A DNA stretch of 64,000 nucleotides from Aestuariibius violaceus (GTDB lineage Bacteria; Pseudomonadota; Alphaproteobacteria; Rhodobacterales; Rhodobacteraceae): positions 1 through 64,000 of the forward strand of contig NZ_JBFONT020000006.1 in NCBI RefSeq assembly GCF_040779325.2, written 5' to 3'. A program made the translations under genes and the position numbers. Shown here piece after piece: positions 51,672 to 60,535 of this stretch (positions are counted from its first letter, which is position 1; every line of letters begins with the position of its first letter). Below the pieces are notes generated by a model that did not search any database, was not told the origin of the DNA, and saw only the letters and a list, made by a program, of their open reading frames with translations.

Positions 51672-52066
51672 CCGACATCGCCCTCGTCGCCGACTACATG
51701 GTGACCGACATCGCCACCCTCTCCCCGGAGATGGAAATCAACCGCGCGATGAACGTCCTTCTCGACAACAACATCTCGGGCGCCCCGGTCGTCGATGAAA
51801 CCGGCGCGCTGATCGGCGTCCTGTCCCAGAAGGATTGCCTCAAGGCCGCGATCGAGGCGAGCTATTACCGCGACTGGGGCGGCACCGTCGCCAAATACAT
51901 GTCGACCGACGTCAAGACGCTGCCCGCCGGGATGGATATCCTCGCCGCCGCGACCGCATTTCTCGAAAGCCCCTACCGGCGCTTTCCCGTCCTCGAAAAC
52001 GGCCGCCTTGCCGGTCAGATCAGCCGCGCTGACGCCCTGCGCGCGCTGCGCGACAACTGGCCCTGA
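51668..52066 (+). CDS. CBS-domain pair protein at the end of the nqr operon
   Basis: A 132-residue protein made of two CBS motifs: VADYMVTDIATLSPEMEIN with NNISGAPVVDETGALIGVLS, and KYMSTDVKTLPAGMDIL with SPYRRFPVLENGRLAGQISR. Such stand-alone pairs bind adenine nucleotides and sense energy state. Its ATGA coupling to nqrM suggests that it tunes or reports on Na+-NQR activity (inference). Not a usual member of nqr operons that I know. Confidence 0.88.
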   Translation: MTDIALVADYMVTDIATLSPEMEINRAMNVLLDNNISGAPVVDETGALIGVLSQKDCLKAAIEASYYRDWGGTVAKYMSTDVKTLPAGMDILAAATAFLESPYRRFPVLENGRLAGQISRADALRALRDNWP

Positions 52067-52447
52067 GGGCGCTTGGCCGCCAAAAACAATCATGCCCGAA
52101 AGGGTGGATTGTACCCCTGCGTTGCTGGCAAATCCCCCACCGCGCGGTCCGTTACCACGCCGAAGTCCAACGCAATGTCCGACCAAAAGCCGACGCGATG
52201 CCGACAGGATGCCGACACGCCATTTCCCTTGTTTTGCAGCCGTTAACCCCTGATTCGCGGGGCTTCGTGAAAAATGCACCGATAAGCGGCGACGAATGCG
52301 TTGAGATTTGAGGCGTCTCCCGACGGAGACCGCCATCACCCACCGCCCATCGAACTCGGCGGTTGACGTTGGGTCCAATGCCCAGCAACTTCCATCCCAA
52401 TGACGCGCAAGGCGGCGGATCAACCGCCCCGCACCTGGGAGGAGAAC
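52067..52447. other. Intergenic region upstream of tctC
   Basis: No gene is seen. It holds the 11-bp repeat array with its TTAAC/GANTC flank (52178-52256). Further on are TTGACG at about 52362 and a GGAGG ribosome site just before the tctC ATG. No clear catabolite or two-component operator could be named. Confidence 0.5.
52178..52256. repeat. GCCGAC 11-bp array, locus 3, with TTAAC and GANTC flank
   Basis: Units begin at 52178 (TCCGAC), 52189, 52200 and 52211 (all GCCGAC), with five-base spacers CAAAA, GCGAT, AGGAT and ACGCC; the period is exactly 11. It is followed by ATTTCCCTTG, TTAAC at 52243-52247 and GATTC at 52252-52256. Offsets from the array start (65 and 74) equal those at 25234 (66 and 75) within one base. 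The last two units' GCCGACACGCC end is the same as at locus 1. Confidence 0.75.
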
Positions 52448-53419
52448 ATGACCAAACTCAAGACGATAGCCGCTCTGACGGCGGCAACCATGCTTGCTGG
52501 ACCGTTTGCCCATGCCGAAGGCCATCAGGTGGTGGACGAGATCCACTTCCTGATCCCTGGCGGCGCCGGCGGCGGCTGGGACGGTACCGCCCGCGGCACC
52601 GGCCAGGCCCTGACCGAAGCGGGCCTCGTCGGCAGCGCCACCTATGAAAACATGTCCGGCGGCGGCGGCGGCAAAGCCATCGCGCACCTGATCGAAACCG
52701 GCGATCCCGGTATGATGATGGTCAACTCGACCCCCATCGTTATCCGCTCACTTCAGGGCGTATTTCCCCAGAGTTTCCGGGACCTTACGCCGGTTGCAGG
52801 CACCATCGGCGACTACGCCACGCTGGTCGTGAATACGGATAGCGAGATCGGCAGCTTCCAGGATCTGGCCGACCGCTACGCGGCCGATACGGGCTCCGTC
52901 ACCATCGGCGGCGGCTCCGTCCAGGGCGGCATGGACCACATCGTCGCCGCCCTCATCATGCAGAATGCCGGCGCCGACCCGACCGACATCCGCTACATCC
53001 CCTACGACACCGGCGGCCCCGCCATGGCGGGCCTCCTGTCGGGCGAAATCCAGGCCCTTTCCACCGGCCTCAGCGAAGCAATCGAGCTGGCCCGCCAAGG
53101 CGAGGTCCGCATCCTCTGCGTGACATCGACCGAGACGGTGCCCGCCGCCGAAGAGGTCCCCACCTGCGACGCCGCCGGCGCCCCCGGCACCGATTTCGTC
53201 AACTGGCGCGGCTTCTTCGCCGCCCCCGGTATCTCGGACGAACAGGTCACCGCCTACCAGGACGCGCTGGCCGCCATGTACGACACCGACGAATGGGAAG
53301 AGATCCGCGCCCGCAACGGCTGGGTCGAGATCTTCAACCCGGGCGACGAGTTCGTGACCTTCCTCGAAGCCCAGGAACAGCAGATCGGCGACCTGATGCG
53401 CCAGCTGGGTTTCCTTTAA
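52448..53419 (+). CDS. tctC: TctC, tripartite tricarboxylate transporter binding protein
   Basis: A 323-residue periplasmic receptor with a signal peptide (AALTAATMLAGPFAHAE). TctC features are IHFLIPGGAGGGWDGTARG, near the N-terminus where the ligand-binding loop lies, and DIRYIPYDTGGPAMAGLLSGEIQ. The GGAGGWD loop fits binding of di- or tricarboxylates such as citrate. The ATG at 52448 follows GGGAGGAGA. A hairpin follows its stop. Confidence 0.9.
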   Translation: MTKLKTIAALTAATMLAGPFAHAEGHQVVDEIHFLIPGGAGGGWDGTARGTGQALTEAGLVGSATYENMSGGGGGKAIAHLIETGDPGMMMVNSTPIVIRSLQGVFPQSFRDLTPVAGTIGDYATLVVNTDSEIGSFQDLADRYAADTGSVTIGGGSVQGGMDHIVAALIMQNAGADPTDIRYIPYDTGGPAMAGLLSGEIQALSTGLSEAIELARQGEVRILCVTSTETVPAAEEVPTCDAAGAPGTDFVNWRGFFAAPGISDEQVTAYQDALAAMYDTDEWEEIRARNGWVEIFNPGDEFVTFLEAQEQQIGDLMRQLGFL

Positions 53420-53426
53420 GAATCAA

Positions 53427-53449
53427 GGGCGTCCGGCATCCGGGCGCCC
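53427..53449 (+). promoter_or_regulatory. Intercistronic stem-loop between tctC and tctB
   Basis: GGGCGTCCGG (53427-53436) pairs with CCGGGCGCCC (53440-53449) over a CAT loop, with one G-T pair. There is no T run. As after the binding-protein gene at 20050, this likely favours binding-protein message over that of the membrane subunits. Confidence 0.55.
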
Positions 53450-53468
53450 CTCCTCGCGGGGACTTCCC

Positions 53469-53921
53469 ATGCTGAGCAAAGACCGCATCGGCGGCATCCT
53501 GATCCTGGCCTTCTGCGCCTTCTACGCGTTCAAGATCGGCGACATTCGCCTGCTTCCTTTCCAGGAGGGTGACGCCTTCACGGCACGCACCATGCCCATG
53601 GCCCTGGCAATTCTGGGTACCGGAATGGCCGCGATCCTCGTGCTCCGCCCCGGCGGCGGTGAGCGCCCCGAGCTGCGCGGGCTCGACTGGGGCAGGGTCG
53701 CGTTCTTCCTGATCTGGATGTCGGCCTACGGCTTCACCGTCCGCCCGCTCGGCTTTCTGATCGCAACGACCTTCTTCCTCGCCGTCGGCTTCGCCGTGCT
53801 CGGCGAACGGCGTATCTGGATGCTCGCCGCGGTCTCCATACCACTGGTGGTGGCGTTCTGGGTGCTGATGACCCAAGGGCTCGACGTCTACATCGCCCCC
53901 CTGCCGGAGGGCTGGAATTGA
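53469..53921 (+). CDS. tctB: TctB, small membrane subunit of the tricarboxylate transporter
   Basis: A 150-residue membrane protein with four predicted helices, opening with KDRIGGILILAFCAFYAF. The FRVAFFLIWM-like middle (GRVAFFLIWMSAYGFTV) and the LGFLIATTFFLAVGFAVLGERR segment are typical of TctB. It overlaps tctA by four bases. Confidence 0.88.
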   Translation: MLSKDRIGGILILAFCAFYAFKIGDIRLLPFQEGDAFTARTMPMALAILGTGMAAILVLRPGGGERPELRGLDWGRVAFFLIWMSAYGFTVRPLGFLIATTFFLAVGFAVLGERRIWMLAAVSIPLVVAFWVLMTQGLDVYIAPLPEGWN

Positions 53922-55459
53922 TCGAAGGCATTCTCATCGGGCTGTCGACGGCGCTGACGCTCCAGAACCTGCTTTTCGTCATGCTGGGCTGCCTGATGGG
54001 CACCTTCATCGGAATGTTGCCCGGGCTGGGTCCTATGTCCGCCATCGCCCTGATGATCCCCATCGCCGCCACGCTCGACCCGGCCGCAGGCATCATCCTG
54101 ATGGCGGCCGTCTATTACGGCGCGATCTTCGGCGGCTCCACTTCCTCGATCCTCATCAACGCCCCCGGCGTCGCCTCGACGGTCGCCACATCCTTTGACG
54201 GCTACCCGATGGCGCGGAAGGGAATGGCCGGTAAGGCCTTGGCAATTGCAGCTTATTCCAGTTTTTCGGGCGGCGTGGTCGGCGCCCTTCTCCTGCTCGT
54301 CGCGGCCCCGTCGCTCGCCCGCGTGTCGCTCTCGTTCCACTCGACGGACTACTTCGCGCTGATGGTTCTGGGCCTCGTCGCGGTCGCCGCCTTCGCGGGT
54401 AAGGGCTCCATGGTCAAGGCGCTCCTGATGACGGTGGTCGGCCTGATGCTCTCGACCGTCGGCACCGACCAGACCCAAGGCGTGGCGCGTTTCACCCTCG
54501 GCATGATCGATCTCGTCGACGGCATCAGTTTCCTCCTGCTCGTCATGGCAACCTTCGCGCTGAGCGAGGCGCTCATGGCAATCCTCAAGCCGAAGGGAGA
54601 CGCGGCCCGGCTGGAAGAAAAGGAAGCCTCTCAAAAGCTTGGCTCCATGAAGGTCTCGGGCGCCGAGGTGCGTGAGATGGCACCGGTCATCGGCCGTTCC
54701 TCGATCCTCGGTTTCCTCATCGGCGTCCTGCCCGGCGCAGGCGCCACGATCGCAAGCTTCCTCGCCTACGGCACCGAACAACGCCTCGCAGGCCCCAAAA
54801 AGGGCGCCGAGTTCGGCCAGGGCTCCGTCCGCGGCCTCTCCGCCCCCGAAACCGCGAACAACGCCGCCGCGACAGGCTCCTTCGTGCCCTTGCTGACCCT
54901 CGGCATCCCCGGCTCCGGCACCACCGCGATCATGCTCGGCGCGCTGATCGGCTACGGCATCCAGCCGGGCCCGCGGCTTTATATCGACCAGCCAGAGGTC
55001 TTCTGGTCGGTCATCGTCAGCATGTGGATCGGCAACGTGATACTTCTGATCCTGAACCTGCCGCTCATCCCCTACATCGCCCGCGTCTTGGCGATCCCCT
55101 CCCGGTTCCTGCTGCCGCTCATCCTGTTCTTCAGCCTGATCGGCGTCTATTTCGTCAGCTTCAACACCTTCGATATCCAGCTCATGGTGATCTTCGCGGC
55201 GATGGCGGTCGTCCTGCGCCTGCTCGACTTCCCCATGGCCCCGATGATCCTCGGCTTCATCCTCGGTGGCATGATGGAGGAAAACCTCCGCCGCGCGCTC
55301 CTCATCAACGACGGCTCCTGGTCCTTCCTGTGGGATCGTCCGCTGACCGTCACGATCCTGGCCATCGCTGCGCTCTGTCTCTTCCTGCCGCTCCTGACGG
55401 CGCAGATCCGGCGGATCAAGGACACGGCCTATGGCCGCACCGGCGGGTCGCCCGATTGA
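53918..55459 (+). CDS. tctA: TctA, large membrane subunit of the tricarboxylate transporter
   Basis: A 513-residue membrane protein with about twelve helices. The family signatures are GCLMGTFIGMLPGLGPMSAIALMIP, YYGAIFGGSTSSILINAPG and, in the second half, FLIGVLPGAGATIASFLAYG with LTLGIPGSGTTAIMLGAL. TTG at 53918, overlapping the tctB stop and following GGAGGG, is the likely start. It overlaps the next gene by a TTGA junction. Confidence 0.94.
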   Translation: MIEGILIGLSTALTLQNLLFVMLGCLMGTFIGMLPGLGPMSAIALMIPIAATLDPAAGIILMAAVYYGAIFGGSTSSILINAPGVASTVATSFDGYPMARKGMAGKALAIAAYSSFSGGVVGALLLLVAAPSLARVSLSFHSTDYFALMVLGLVAVAAFAGKGSMVKALLMTVVGLMLSTVGTDQTQGVARFTLGMIDLVDGISFLLLVMATFALSEALMAILKPKGDAARLEEKEASQKLGSMKVSGAEVREMAPVIGRSSILGFLIGVLPGAGATIASFLAYGTEQRLAGPKKGAEFGQGSVRGLSAPETANNAAATGSFVPLLTLGIPGSGTTAIMLGALIGYGIQPGPRLYIDQPEVFWSVIVSMWIGNVILLILNLPLIPYIARVLAIPSRFLLPLILFFSLIGVYFVSFNTFDIQLMVIFAAMAVVLRLLDFPMAPMILGFILGGMMEENLRRALLINDGSWSFLWDRPLTVTILAIAALCLFLPLLTAQIRRIKDTAYGRTGGSPD

Positions 55460-56658
55460 CGGATACGACTAAGCCCCTGTCAGGCATCAAGGTTCTCGAC
55501 CTGACCAATGTGCTGGCCGGGCCCTTCTGCTGCCACCAGCTGGCCCATCTGGGCGCCGATGTGATCAAGGTCGAGGCCCCGGGCCGCGGCGATCTCGCCC
55601 GGCAACTGGGCGCCGATCCTGCCCTCAACGAAGCCAATATGGGCGCCTCCTTCCTCGCTCAGAACGCGGGGAAACGGTCGGTCACCGTCAATCTGAAGCA
55701 CGACGACGGCAAGGCGGTTTTGCTGAGGCTAGTGAAAGATGCCGACGTGCTGGTCGAAAACTTCCGCCCCGGCGTCATGGACCGCCTCAGCCTCGGCCCC
55801 AAGGTTTTGCGCGCCGAAAACCCGGCGCTGATCTACGCCGCCATCTCCGGCTTCGGCCAGGACGGCCCCTGGCGCGATCGCCCCGCCTACGACCAGATCG
55901 TGCAAGGCGTCGCGGGCGTGATGGCCCTGACCGGAACACCTGATGGAGAGCCGCTGCGCGTCGGCTATCCCGTTGCCGACACAATCGGCGGCCTGACCGC
56001 CGCCATGGCCATCACGGCAGCCTTGAACGCCAAGCCGCGCGGCTGCGTCATCGACGTCTCGATGATGGAGGCGGTGTTGGCGACGATGGGCTGGGCGGTT
56101 TCGAACTGGCTCGTCGCAGGCATCCGCCCGTCCCGCGTCGGCAACGAAAACATGACCTCGGCCCCCTCCGGCGCCTTCCGCGCCGCAGACGGTCCGCTCA
56201 ACATCGCCGCCAACCGCGACAGCCAGTGGGAGGCGCTCGCCCGCCATCTGGGCCGCGCCGACCTGCTCGACCGCCCCGACTACGCCAGTCGCGAGATGCG
56301 CAAAAAGAACCGCCACGCCCTGCGTGCGGAACTTGAAACGGTGCTTCAGACCCGACCCGCCGCCGACTGGGCGCGGGAGCTCAACGCGATCGGCGTCCCC
56401 GCAGGCTCCGTCATGGACGTGCCGGAGGCCCTGGCCCATCCACAGATCGCCGACCGGGGCCTCGTCGCCCGCTTCGATGAAGTCCCAGGCGTCGACCGCC
56501 CGGTCCAGACGGTGCGCACCGCGGTGAAGATCGACGGCACCCCACCGACCGTTGCCGCGCCCCCCCCCGGCCTCGGGGCCGATACCGACGACATCTTAGC
56601 GGCCGCCGGATACGACAGCGCCCAAATCACCGCCCTGCGCGAAGGCGGCGCGATATGA
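55456..56658 (+). CDS. CaiB/BaiF family CoA-transferase
   Basis: A 400-residue class III CoA-transferase. It opens with LSGIKVLDLTNVLAGPFCCHQLAHLGADVIKVEAPGRGD (in segments) and has NAGKRSVTVNLKHDDGK, with VENFRPGVMDRLSLG. The catalytic aspartate is expected in the RPAYDQIVQG segment (D after A-Y). Such enzymes move CoA between a donor acyl-CoA and a carboxylate. The TTG start at 55456 overlaps tctA, and the stop overlaps the lyase gene, so the enzyme most likely activates the acid imported by TctABC. Confidence 0.92.
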   Translation: MTDTTKPLSGIKVLDLTNVLAGPFCCHQLAHLGADVIKVEAPGRGDLARQLGADPALNEANMGASFLAQNAGKRSVTVNLKHDDGKAVLLRLVKDADVLVENFRPGVMDRLSLGPKVLRAENPALIYAAISGFGQDGPWRDRPAYDQIVQGVAGVMALTGTPDGEPLRVGYPVADTIGGLTAAMAITAALNAKPRGCVIDVSMMEAVLATMGWAVSNWLVAGIRPSRVGNENMTSAPSGAFRAADGPLNIAANRDSQWEALARHLGRADLLDRPDYASREMRKKNRHALRAELETVLQTRPAADWARELNAIGVPAGSVMDVPEALAHPQIADRGLVARFDEVPGVDRPVQTVRTAVKIDGTPPTVAAPPPGLGADTDDILAAAGYDSAQITALREGGAI

Positions 56659-57431
56659 CGAACGACGTCTCTGACTGGTGGCGCACAGCGATCATCGACA
56701 TGGAACCCGGCCGCATCGCGCTGCGCGGGCATGAGGTCCAGGACCTGATTGGCCAGGCGGGCTTCGCCGAGATGATCTGGCTGATGCTCCGCGGCGAGCG
56801 CCCCGATCCCCGCGCCGCGAAGCTGCTTGAGGCAACGCTGGTCGCTGCCGTCGATCACGGCCCCCAAGCGCCGTCCATCGCCACGGCCCGGATGGCCGTC
56901 ACCTGCGGCCTTCCCCTCAACAACGCCATGGCGAGCGCGGTCAACATGCTGGGCGACGTCCATGGCGGCGCCGGAGAACAGGCCGTCGAACTATACGAAC
57001 GGATCGACGCCGCAGGCGGCCCGGATGCCGTATCGGACGAGATCACCCGTTGGCGCACCGAACACGGGCGCTACATCCCCGGCTTCGGCCACCGCTTCCA
57101 CCCGGTCGATCCGCGCGCCCCAGCGCTAATGTCATTGGTTGAAAGGGCCGAGCGCGACGGTATCGTCACCGGGCAATTCCGCCGCATCGCGCTGACAATC
57201 GAACGCCACTTGGCTGAAACTGCCTCGAAGCCAGTGCCGATGAACATCGACGGCGCGACGGCCGTGATCCACGCCGAACTCGGCTTCCCCGCCCCCCTTG
57301 CCCGCGGTCTATTCGTTCTATCCCGCTCCGTCGGCATTCTCGCCCACGCTTGGGAGCAGTCACAGCAAGGCGGCCGGAACAAGGGCCCAACACCGCCGCG
57401 CTATCGCTGGACCTATTACAGCGACGGCTGA
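56655..57431 (+). CDS. Short citrate-synthase-like protein (putative citryl-CoA lyase type)
   Basis: A 258-residue protein of the citrate synthase superfamily, far shorter than citrate synthase (~430) and about the size of the lyase domain of citryl-CoA lyases. Catalytic residues are conserved: histidine in GDVHGGAGEQ, histidine in GFGHRFHPVDP and aspartate in MNIDGATAVIHAELGFP. Coupled to the CoA-transferase gene, it would cleave the CoA-activated acid, for example citryl-CoA to acetyl-CoA and oxaloacetate, or an analogue such as citramalyl- or 2-methylcitryl-CoA. The exact substrate is open. Confidence 0.85.
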   Translation: MTNDVSDWWRTAIIDMEPGRIALRGHEVQDLIGQAGFAEMIWLMLRGERPDPRAAKLLEATLVAAVDHGPQAPSIATARMAVTCGLPLNNAMASAVNMLGDVHGGAGEQAVELYERIDAAGGPDAVSDEITRWRTEHGRYIPGFGHRFHPVDPRAPALMSLVERAERDGIVTGQFRRIALTIERHLAETASKPVPMNIDGATAVIHAELGFPAPLARGLFVLSRSVGILAHAWEQSQQGGRNKGPTPPRYRWTYYSDG

Positions 57432-57551
57432 TGAATGTCGGTCTTATCGAGAGATGCCATAGGGACAGCTTCAACGGTCTTGCACGTGACCCTGTTAGCG
57501 AGTGCGAGACAGATCATTCACGATCAGGCTCAACTCGATAGAGGTGGTGGA

Positions 57552-57641
57552 TGGCGGAGACGAAGGGATTCGAACCCTCGAGACGGTTTCCCGCCTACTC
57601 CCTTAGCAGGGGAGCGCCTTCGACCACTCGGCCACGTCTCC
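57552..57641 (-). tRNA. tRNA-Ser (anticodon GCU)
   Basis: Read on the minus strand it begins GGAGACG and ends CGTCTCC-G-CCA, a perfect seven-pair acceptor stem with encoded CCA. The anticodon stem-loop is CTCCC-CTGCTAA-GGGAG, giving GCT. A long variable arm (GTAGGCGGGAAACCGTCTC region) and the T-loop GGTTCGAATCC are present. It is the integration site of the downstream island. Confidence 0.95.
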
Positions 57642-57690
57642 GCCGACGTTGTTAGACTGCCAGCCCCTTGGTGTAAAACGGTTTTTCCAG
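57600..57690. repeat. Left island boundary (tRNA-Ser 5' half and flank)
   Basis: Bases 57600-57620, in the anticodon arm and D side of the tRNA, are identical to 63653-63673. From there to about 57690 the sequence stays roughly 80% alike, covering the tRNA 5' half and its upstream region (both share CTGCCAGCC and GTAAAACGG). This is the left copy of the direct repeat that bounds the island. Confidence 0.7.
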
Positions 57691-57717
57691 ACGCTCGGAA
57701 CGGCAACCGCAACAAGA

Positions 57718-58044
57718 TCACTTTCCGCGGCACTCATTGATTTTACTGGATTTTCCGGTGCCCAGAGTCGACGACACGTGCAAAAGGCATGCAATTCGTT
57801 CACTCTCTGTTCTCAGCCTCCATCGCGTCGACATGCGCTCCCAAGAGTTCTGGAAGAGGAGGATCTCGCTGTCGTCACACATCCCGGACCGCTCTTGGTC
57901 GCCTTCGTCGCGCTTTGTGCACTCGCCCGACGCAACAACATCGACCACGTCCCCGTCCGGCATGCCAACACATTGCAGTTTCTGATCTTCAGACAAACGC
58001 GCTTGCGTCCAGGCCTCTTCAGTCCACCAATTCCCAAGGGGCAA
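57718..58044 (-). CDS. Small hypothetical protein at the island's left end
   Basis: An open frame of 108 codons with a charged composition (segments such as RLSEDQKLQC and CDDSEILLFQNSWERM). It begins inside the last 26 bases of the 251-residue gene in another frame. No family is recognised. It could be a real last gene of the island operon or chance; composition of the region is less GC-rich, which makes a chance frame of this length less likely but not excluded. Confidence 0.3.
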   Translation of the reverse strand: MPLGNWWTEEAWTQARLSEDQKLQCVGMPDGDVVDVVASGECTKRDEGDQERSGMCDDSEILLFQNSWERMSTRWRLRTESERIACLLHVSSTLGTGKSSKINECRGK

Positions 58045-58774
58045 GAGCGGCCATCATTTCTTCACGAGAGAAACCTAGTTCCATCATTTGAGTATAGGCG
58101 AAACTCTTCGCAAAGTCTTCGGAGCGCAGTTTCGGCGTATGAAATGGTTGAGGTTCCGAGGGGCTAGTACTCGCTTCCGCCACGACCTTCATTAAAGCAC
58201 GGATAACTGCGTCGGAGGCCGCCTCATTCGTTTCTCCTCGGCGACGCGTCTCTAGATGTATGTGGCTATTCCGACCTATCAGTATCTGGTCAAAGATCGA
58301 ACTGGCAAACGGCCGTGGCAGCGCGATCGATCCGCCTTGGGGTGTTGTTGAATAAAGGGGCCCCATATCTGGCACAGGCGGAGCAAACCTGGCTGTCTCG
58401 CTGAAGGCCTCGGCCATAGACAATGCAGAGGAAGTGTCGATGCCTTGAGCCGTCGAGAAAGGTAGAAAGTACTGGCGGATGAGGTTCGTTCGAGCAGCGT
58501 AATCTTCCAGCGCAGACAAATGTTGGCTCAAAGACGGATCGGCGCGCGTGTCCGACATCTCCTGAATGAACTGATCCTTCAGGCGCGGTAGCCATTCGGC
58601 AAGAGATAACGGAAGCTGCTCATGCAAAATGGCGCATTGCGCCAAGGGTGCATTCACCATTGGGCTGAGTGTCCCCCGCCGATCTTCCGGCATTAGTTTG
58701 CGCGCCAGAAGCATGCGGGCAAGTTCGATGAGTTCTGCGCCGCCAAGTTCAGGAAGGAGCACCTGGTCAGTCAT
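58019..58774 (-). CDS. Hypothetical protein, candidate partner/immunity gene of the island cassette
   Basis: A 251-residue soluble protein without signal peptide or membrane helix. It opens with LPELGGAELIELARMLLARK and contains a long helical region (LSQHLSALEDYAARTNLIRQ) and a C-terminal FAKSFAYTQMMELGFSREEM. No family recognised. It overlaps the preceding 202-residue gene as ATGA and is the last firmly coupled gene of the three-gene minus-strand cassette. In type VI effector cassettes the gene after the effector usually encodes the immunity protein, so that role is possible (inference). Confidence 0.6.
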   Translation of the reverse strand: MTDQVLLPELGGAELIELARMLLARKLMPEDRRGTLSPMVNAPLAQCAILHEQLPLSLAEWLPRLKDQFIQEMSDTRADPSLSQHLSALEDYAARTNLIRQYFLPFSTAQGIDTSSALSMAEAFSETARFAPPVPDMGPLYSTTPQGGSIALPRPFASSIFDQILIGRNSHIHLETRRRGETNEAASDAVIRALMKVVAEASTSPSEPQPFHTPKLRSEDFAKSFAYTQMMELGFSREEMMAALAPWELVD

Positions 58775-59379
58775 CGGATCGGATAATCCTCAAAGCCAGG
58801 ATACTCTGGAAAGGCGTTCGGTCCCCCAAGTACGATCGTCATGTGTGGCGGGCGTTCATTCAGACGGCCTGGGTGGATGAACTCCTGCACGATGTCCCCC
58901 CAGACCTGCCCGGGCGCGAGAGGCACGGTGCAGTCAGCCATGATCTGCACGAAGAAGTGCGGTTTATGCACGTAGAGCGGGTTGCTAATGAACACCGTAT
59001 GAAAGATTGTGCGGGGCCCCCAAGGCCGGTTCGCAAAATGGTTTTTGGCGCCATAGAACGCCCGCACGGACAGGATCGTTGCACCAGCCGCAGGATCGGT
59101 AAAATGCCAGTACGGGATGTTGGGACACCGCGCTTCGCCGGTCGCAGTGTCGGTTGCGGCTTGGCTGTCAGCGCCCGTTGCCGGCGCAGGCGCTGCGTCG
59201 TCTTCACCGAGAATGAGATCCTCGACTTGGTTATAGGCATCGACCGCCCCTTGAGCCATTAGTTCACCGAGGTTTTCGTGTGCTGCACGAAACTCGGGGC
59301 TGACAGCATAGATGAGACCGTACGCAAGCGCAGCGCCACCGACATAAACGGCACCGGCCGGAATTGCAGGGGCCGCCAT
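58771..59379 (-). CDS. Hypothetical protein, candidate type VI effector
   Basis: A 202-residue protein. Residues 8-27 (AGAVYVGGAALAYGLIYAV) form a hydrophobic segment; an alanine-rich linker follows (DDAAPAPATGADSQAATD). The C-terminal ~110 residues are aromatic-rich (CPNIPYWHFTDPAAGATI, FYGAKNHFANRPWGPRTIFH, PHFFVQIMADC) and look like a compact catalytic domain; the YWHFTD start faintly recalls HYD1-type toxin domains, a weak similarity. It starts in an ATGA overlap with the broken DUF4123 chaperone gene, the usual position of a cargo effector. Confidence 0.6.
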   Translation of the reverse strand: MAAPAIPAGAVYVGGAALAYGLIYAVSPEFRAAHENLGELMAQGAVDAYNQVEDLILGEDDAAPAPATGADSQAATDTATGEARCPNIPYWHFTDPAAGATILSVRAFYGAKNHFANRPWGPRTIFHTVFISNPLYVHKPHFFVQIMADCTVPLAPGQVWGDIVQEFIHPGRLNERPPHMTIVLGGPNAFPEYPGFEDYPIR

Positions 59380-60535
59380 CAGATCACCTCTTGACCGTTC
59401 ATGCGGCGCAGTCCCGTCAAGTAAGACTTCGCAACGACATCCACCCGTTTGGCCCAGGGAAGATGACGGTTCCGCACGACGGGTCCGGAGAGAATTGCTT
59501 CGGTTGCGTCACGATGCATCATAAGAAGAACAATCGTGAGTTTTTCATAGTCTTTCATTTTTGGTACATCATTTGGCTTATGATCTTCCATTTCTGACAT
59601 GACTTGCTTTGAAATATGCGAAGCCCGTTCGCGCTCAAACTGATATCCCTTGGCGCTGCATCGTTCCATGACGCGCCCAACTAACCGCTCATGAAATCTT
59701 GTCTTGGCCCGAACCGTAAGAGCTTTGATGTCTGTTTCGGAGAGTATCGGGAGTTCACCGGTTGTGCTGAACACCTTAGGACTGGCAATCACTGCGTTGT
59801 CGCCTTTGCGCGCAATCAAGGTGAGCGGCTCCTGAGGCGCGTTCAAATAAAGACGCAGAAAAGGTGTTGGTGCCTCCAAATCGTGTAGATAGTCTTAGGC
59901 AATGGATGGGTTCCATAACCGCACGTATTTTCGCCGTCCGTCTGCATCTACCGGCCTTAGGAGACGGCGGAGATGGCGGCGCAGCTCTTCAGCGGCCAAA
60001 CTACATCGGATAACGAGTGCCGGATTGCCGGGCCACAAATGGAGGGTGCCTAAGCTTGCATCGGCCCCGGGCACTTCTCGAAAGAGCTTCTGCGTCAATG
60101 GGTCGTCTGGAGATAACTGCACAAGGCAAGGCATGACATCAGCCAGCTCTTCTGCCTCTTCACCCTGCAATATCGTTCCACGAAAGCCACGCTCAGACTC
60201 GACCAGCGCAAGACTTTGTTCACCGCACCTGCATCAAACACGACATAAGTACTTTTCGGTCCGTCGAAGAGATGTGCCTTTAAAGCATCGTGGGTAGCTC
60301 CATCCTCCCACGTAGAAAGGTGCTCCAGCCAAATCGTGTTGACCGCTTCTTCAATCGATTGGTTCAAAACAAAACTTCCGGTAACGAGTCGACGTCTTAA
60401 ATAAGTAGAAGATTTAACGCGGCAAGTGCCTGCAGGCCATTCCATGGTGCGACGCGCTCGAAGCAGTCTTTGCCCAATGGCATCGCCCGAAAGGACTACT
60501 AACCACAGATGGAGCGGACCTTCGTGAGGTGGCAC
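59379..60535 (-). pseudogene. Broken DUF4123 type VI effector chaperone
   Basis: DUF4123 proteins load effectors onto VgrG. The domain is visible in pieces: KSTYVVFDAGA, then, after a frame change near 60222, SLALVESERGFRG and EEAEELADVMPCLVQLSP, LGTLHLWPGNPALVIRC, AAEELRRHLRRLLRPVDADG and KYVRLWNPSIA. An in-frame TAA at 59895-59897 follows; the same frame then continues with DYLHDLEAPTPFLRLYLNAP to the end at 59379. Joined, the parts give a protein of the usual size of about 350 residues. One frameshift and one stop indicate decay, unless a sequencing error is involved. No vgrG lies upstream. Confidence 0.65.
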
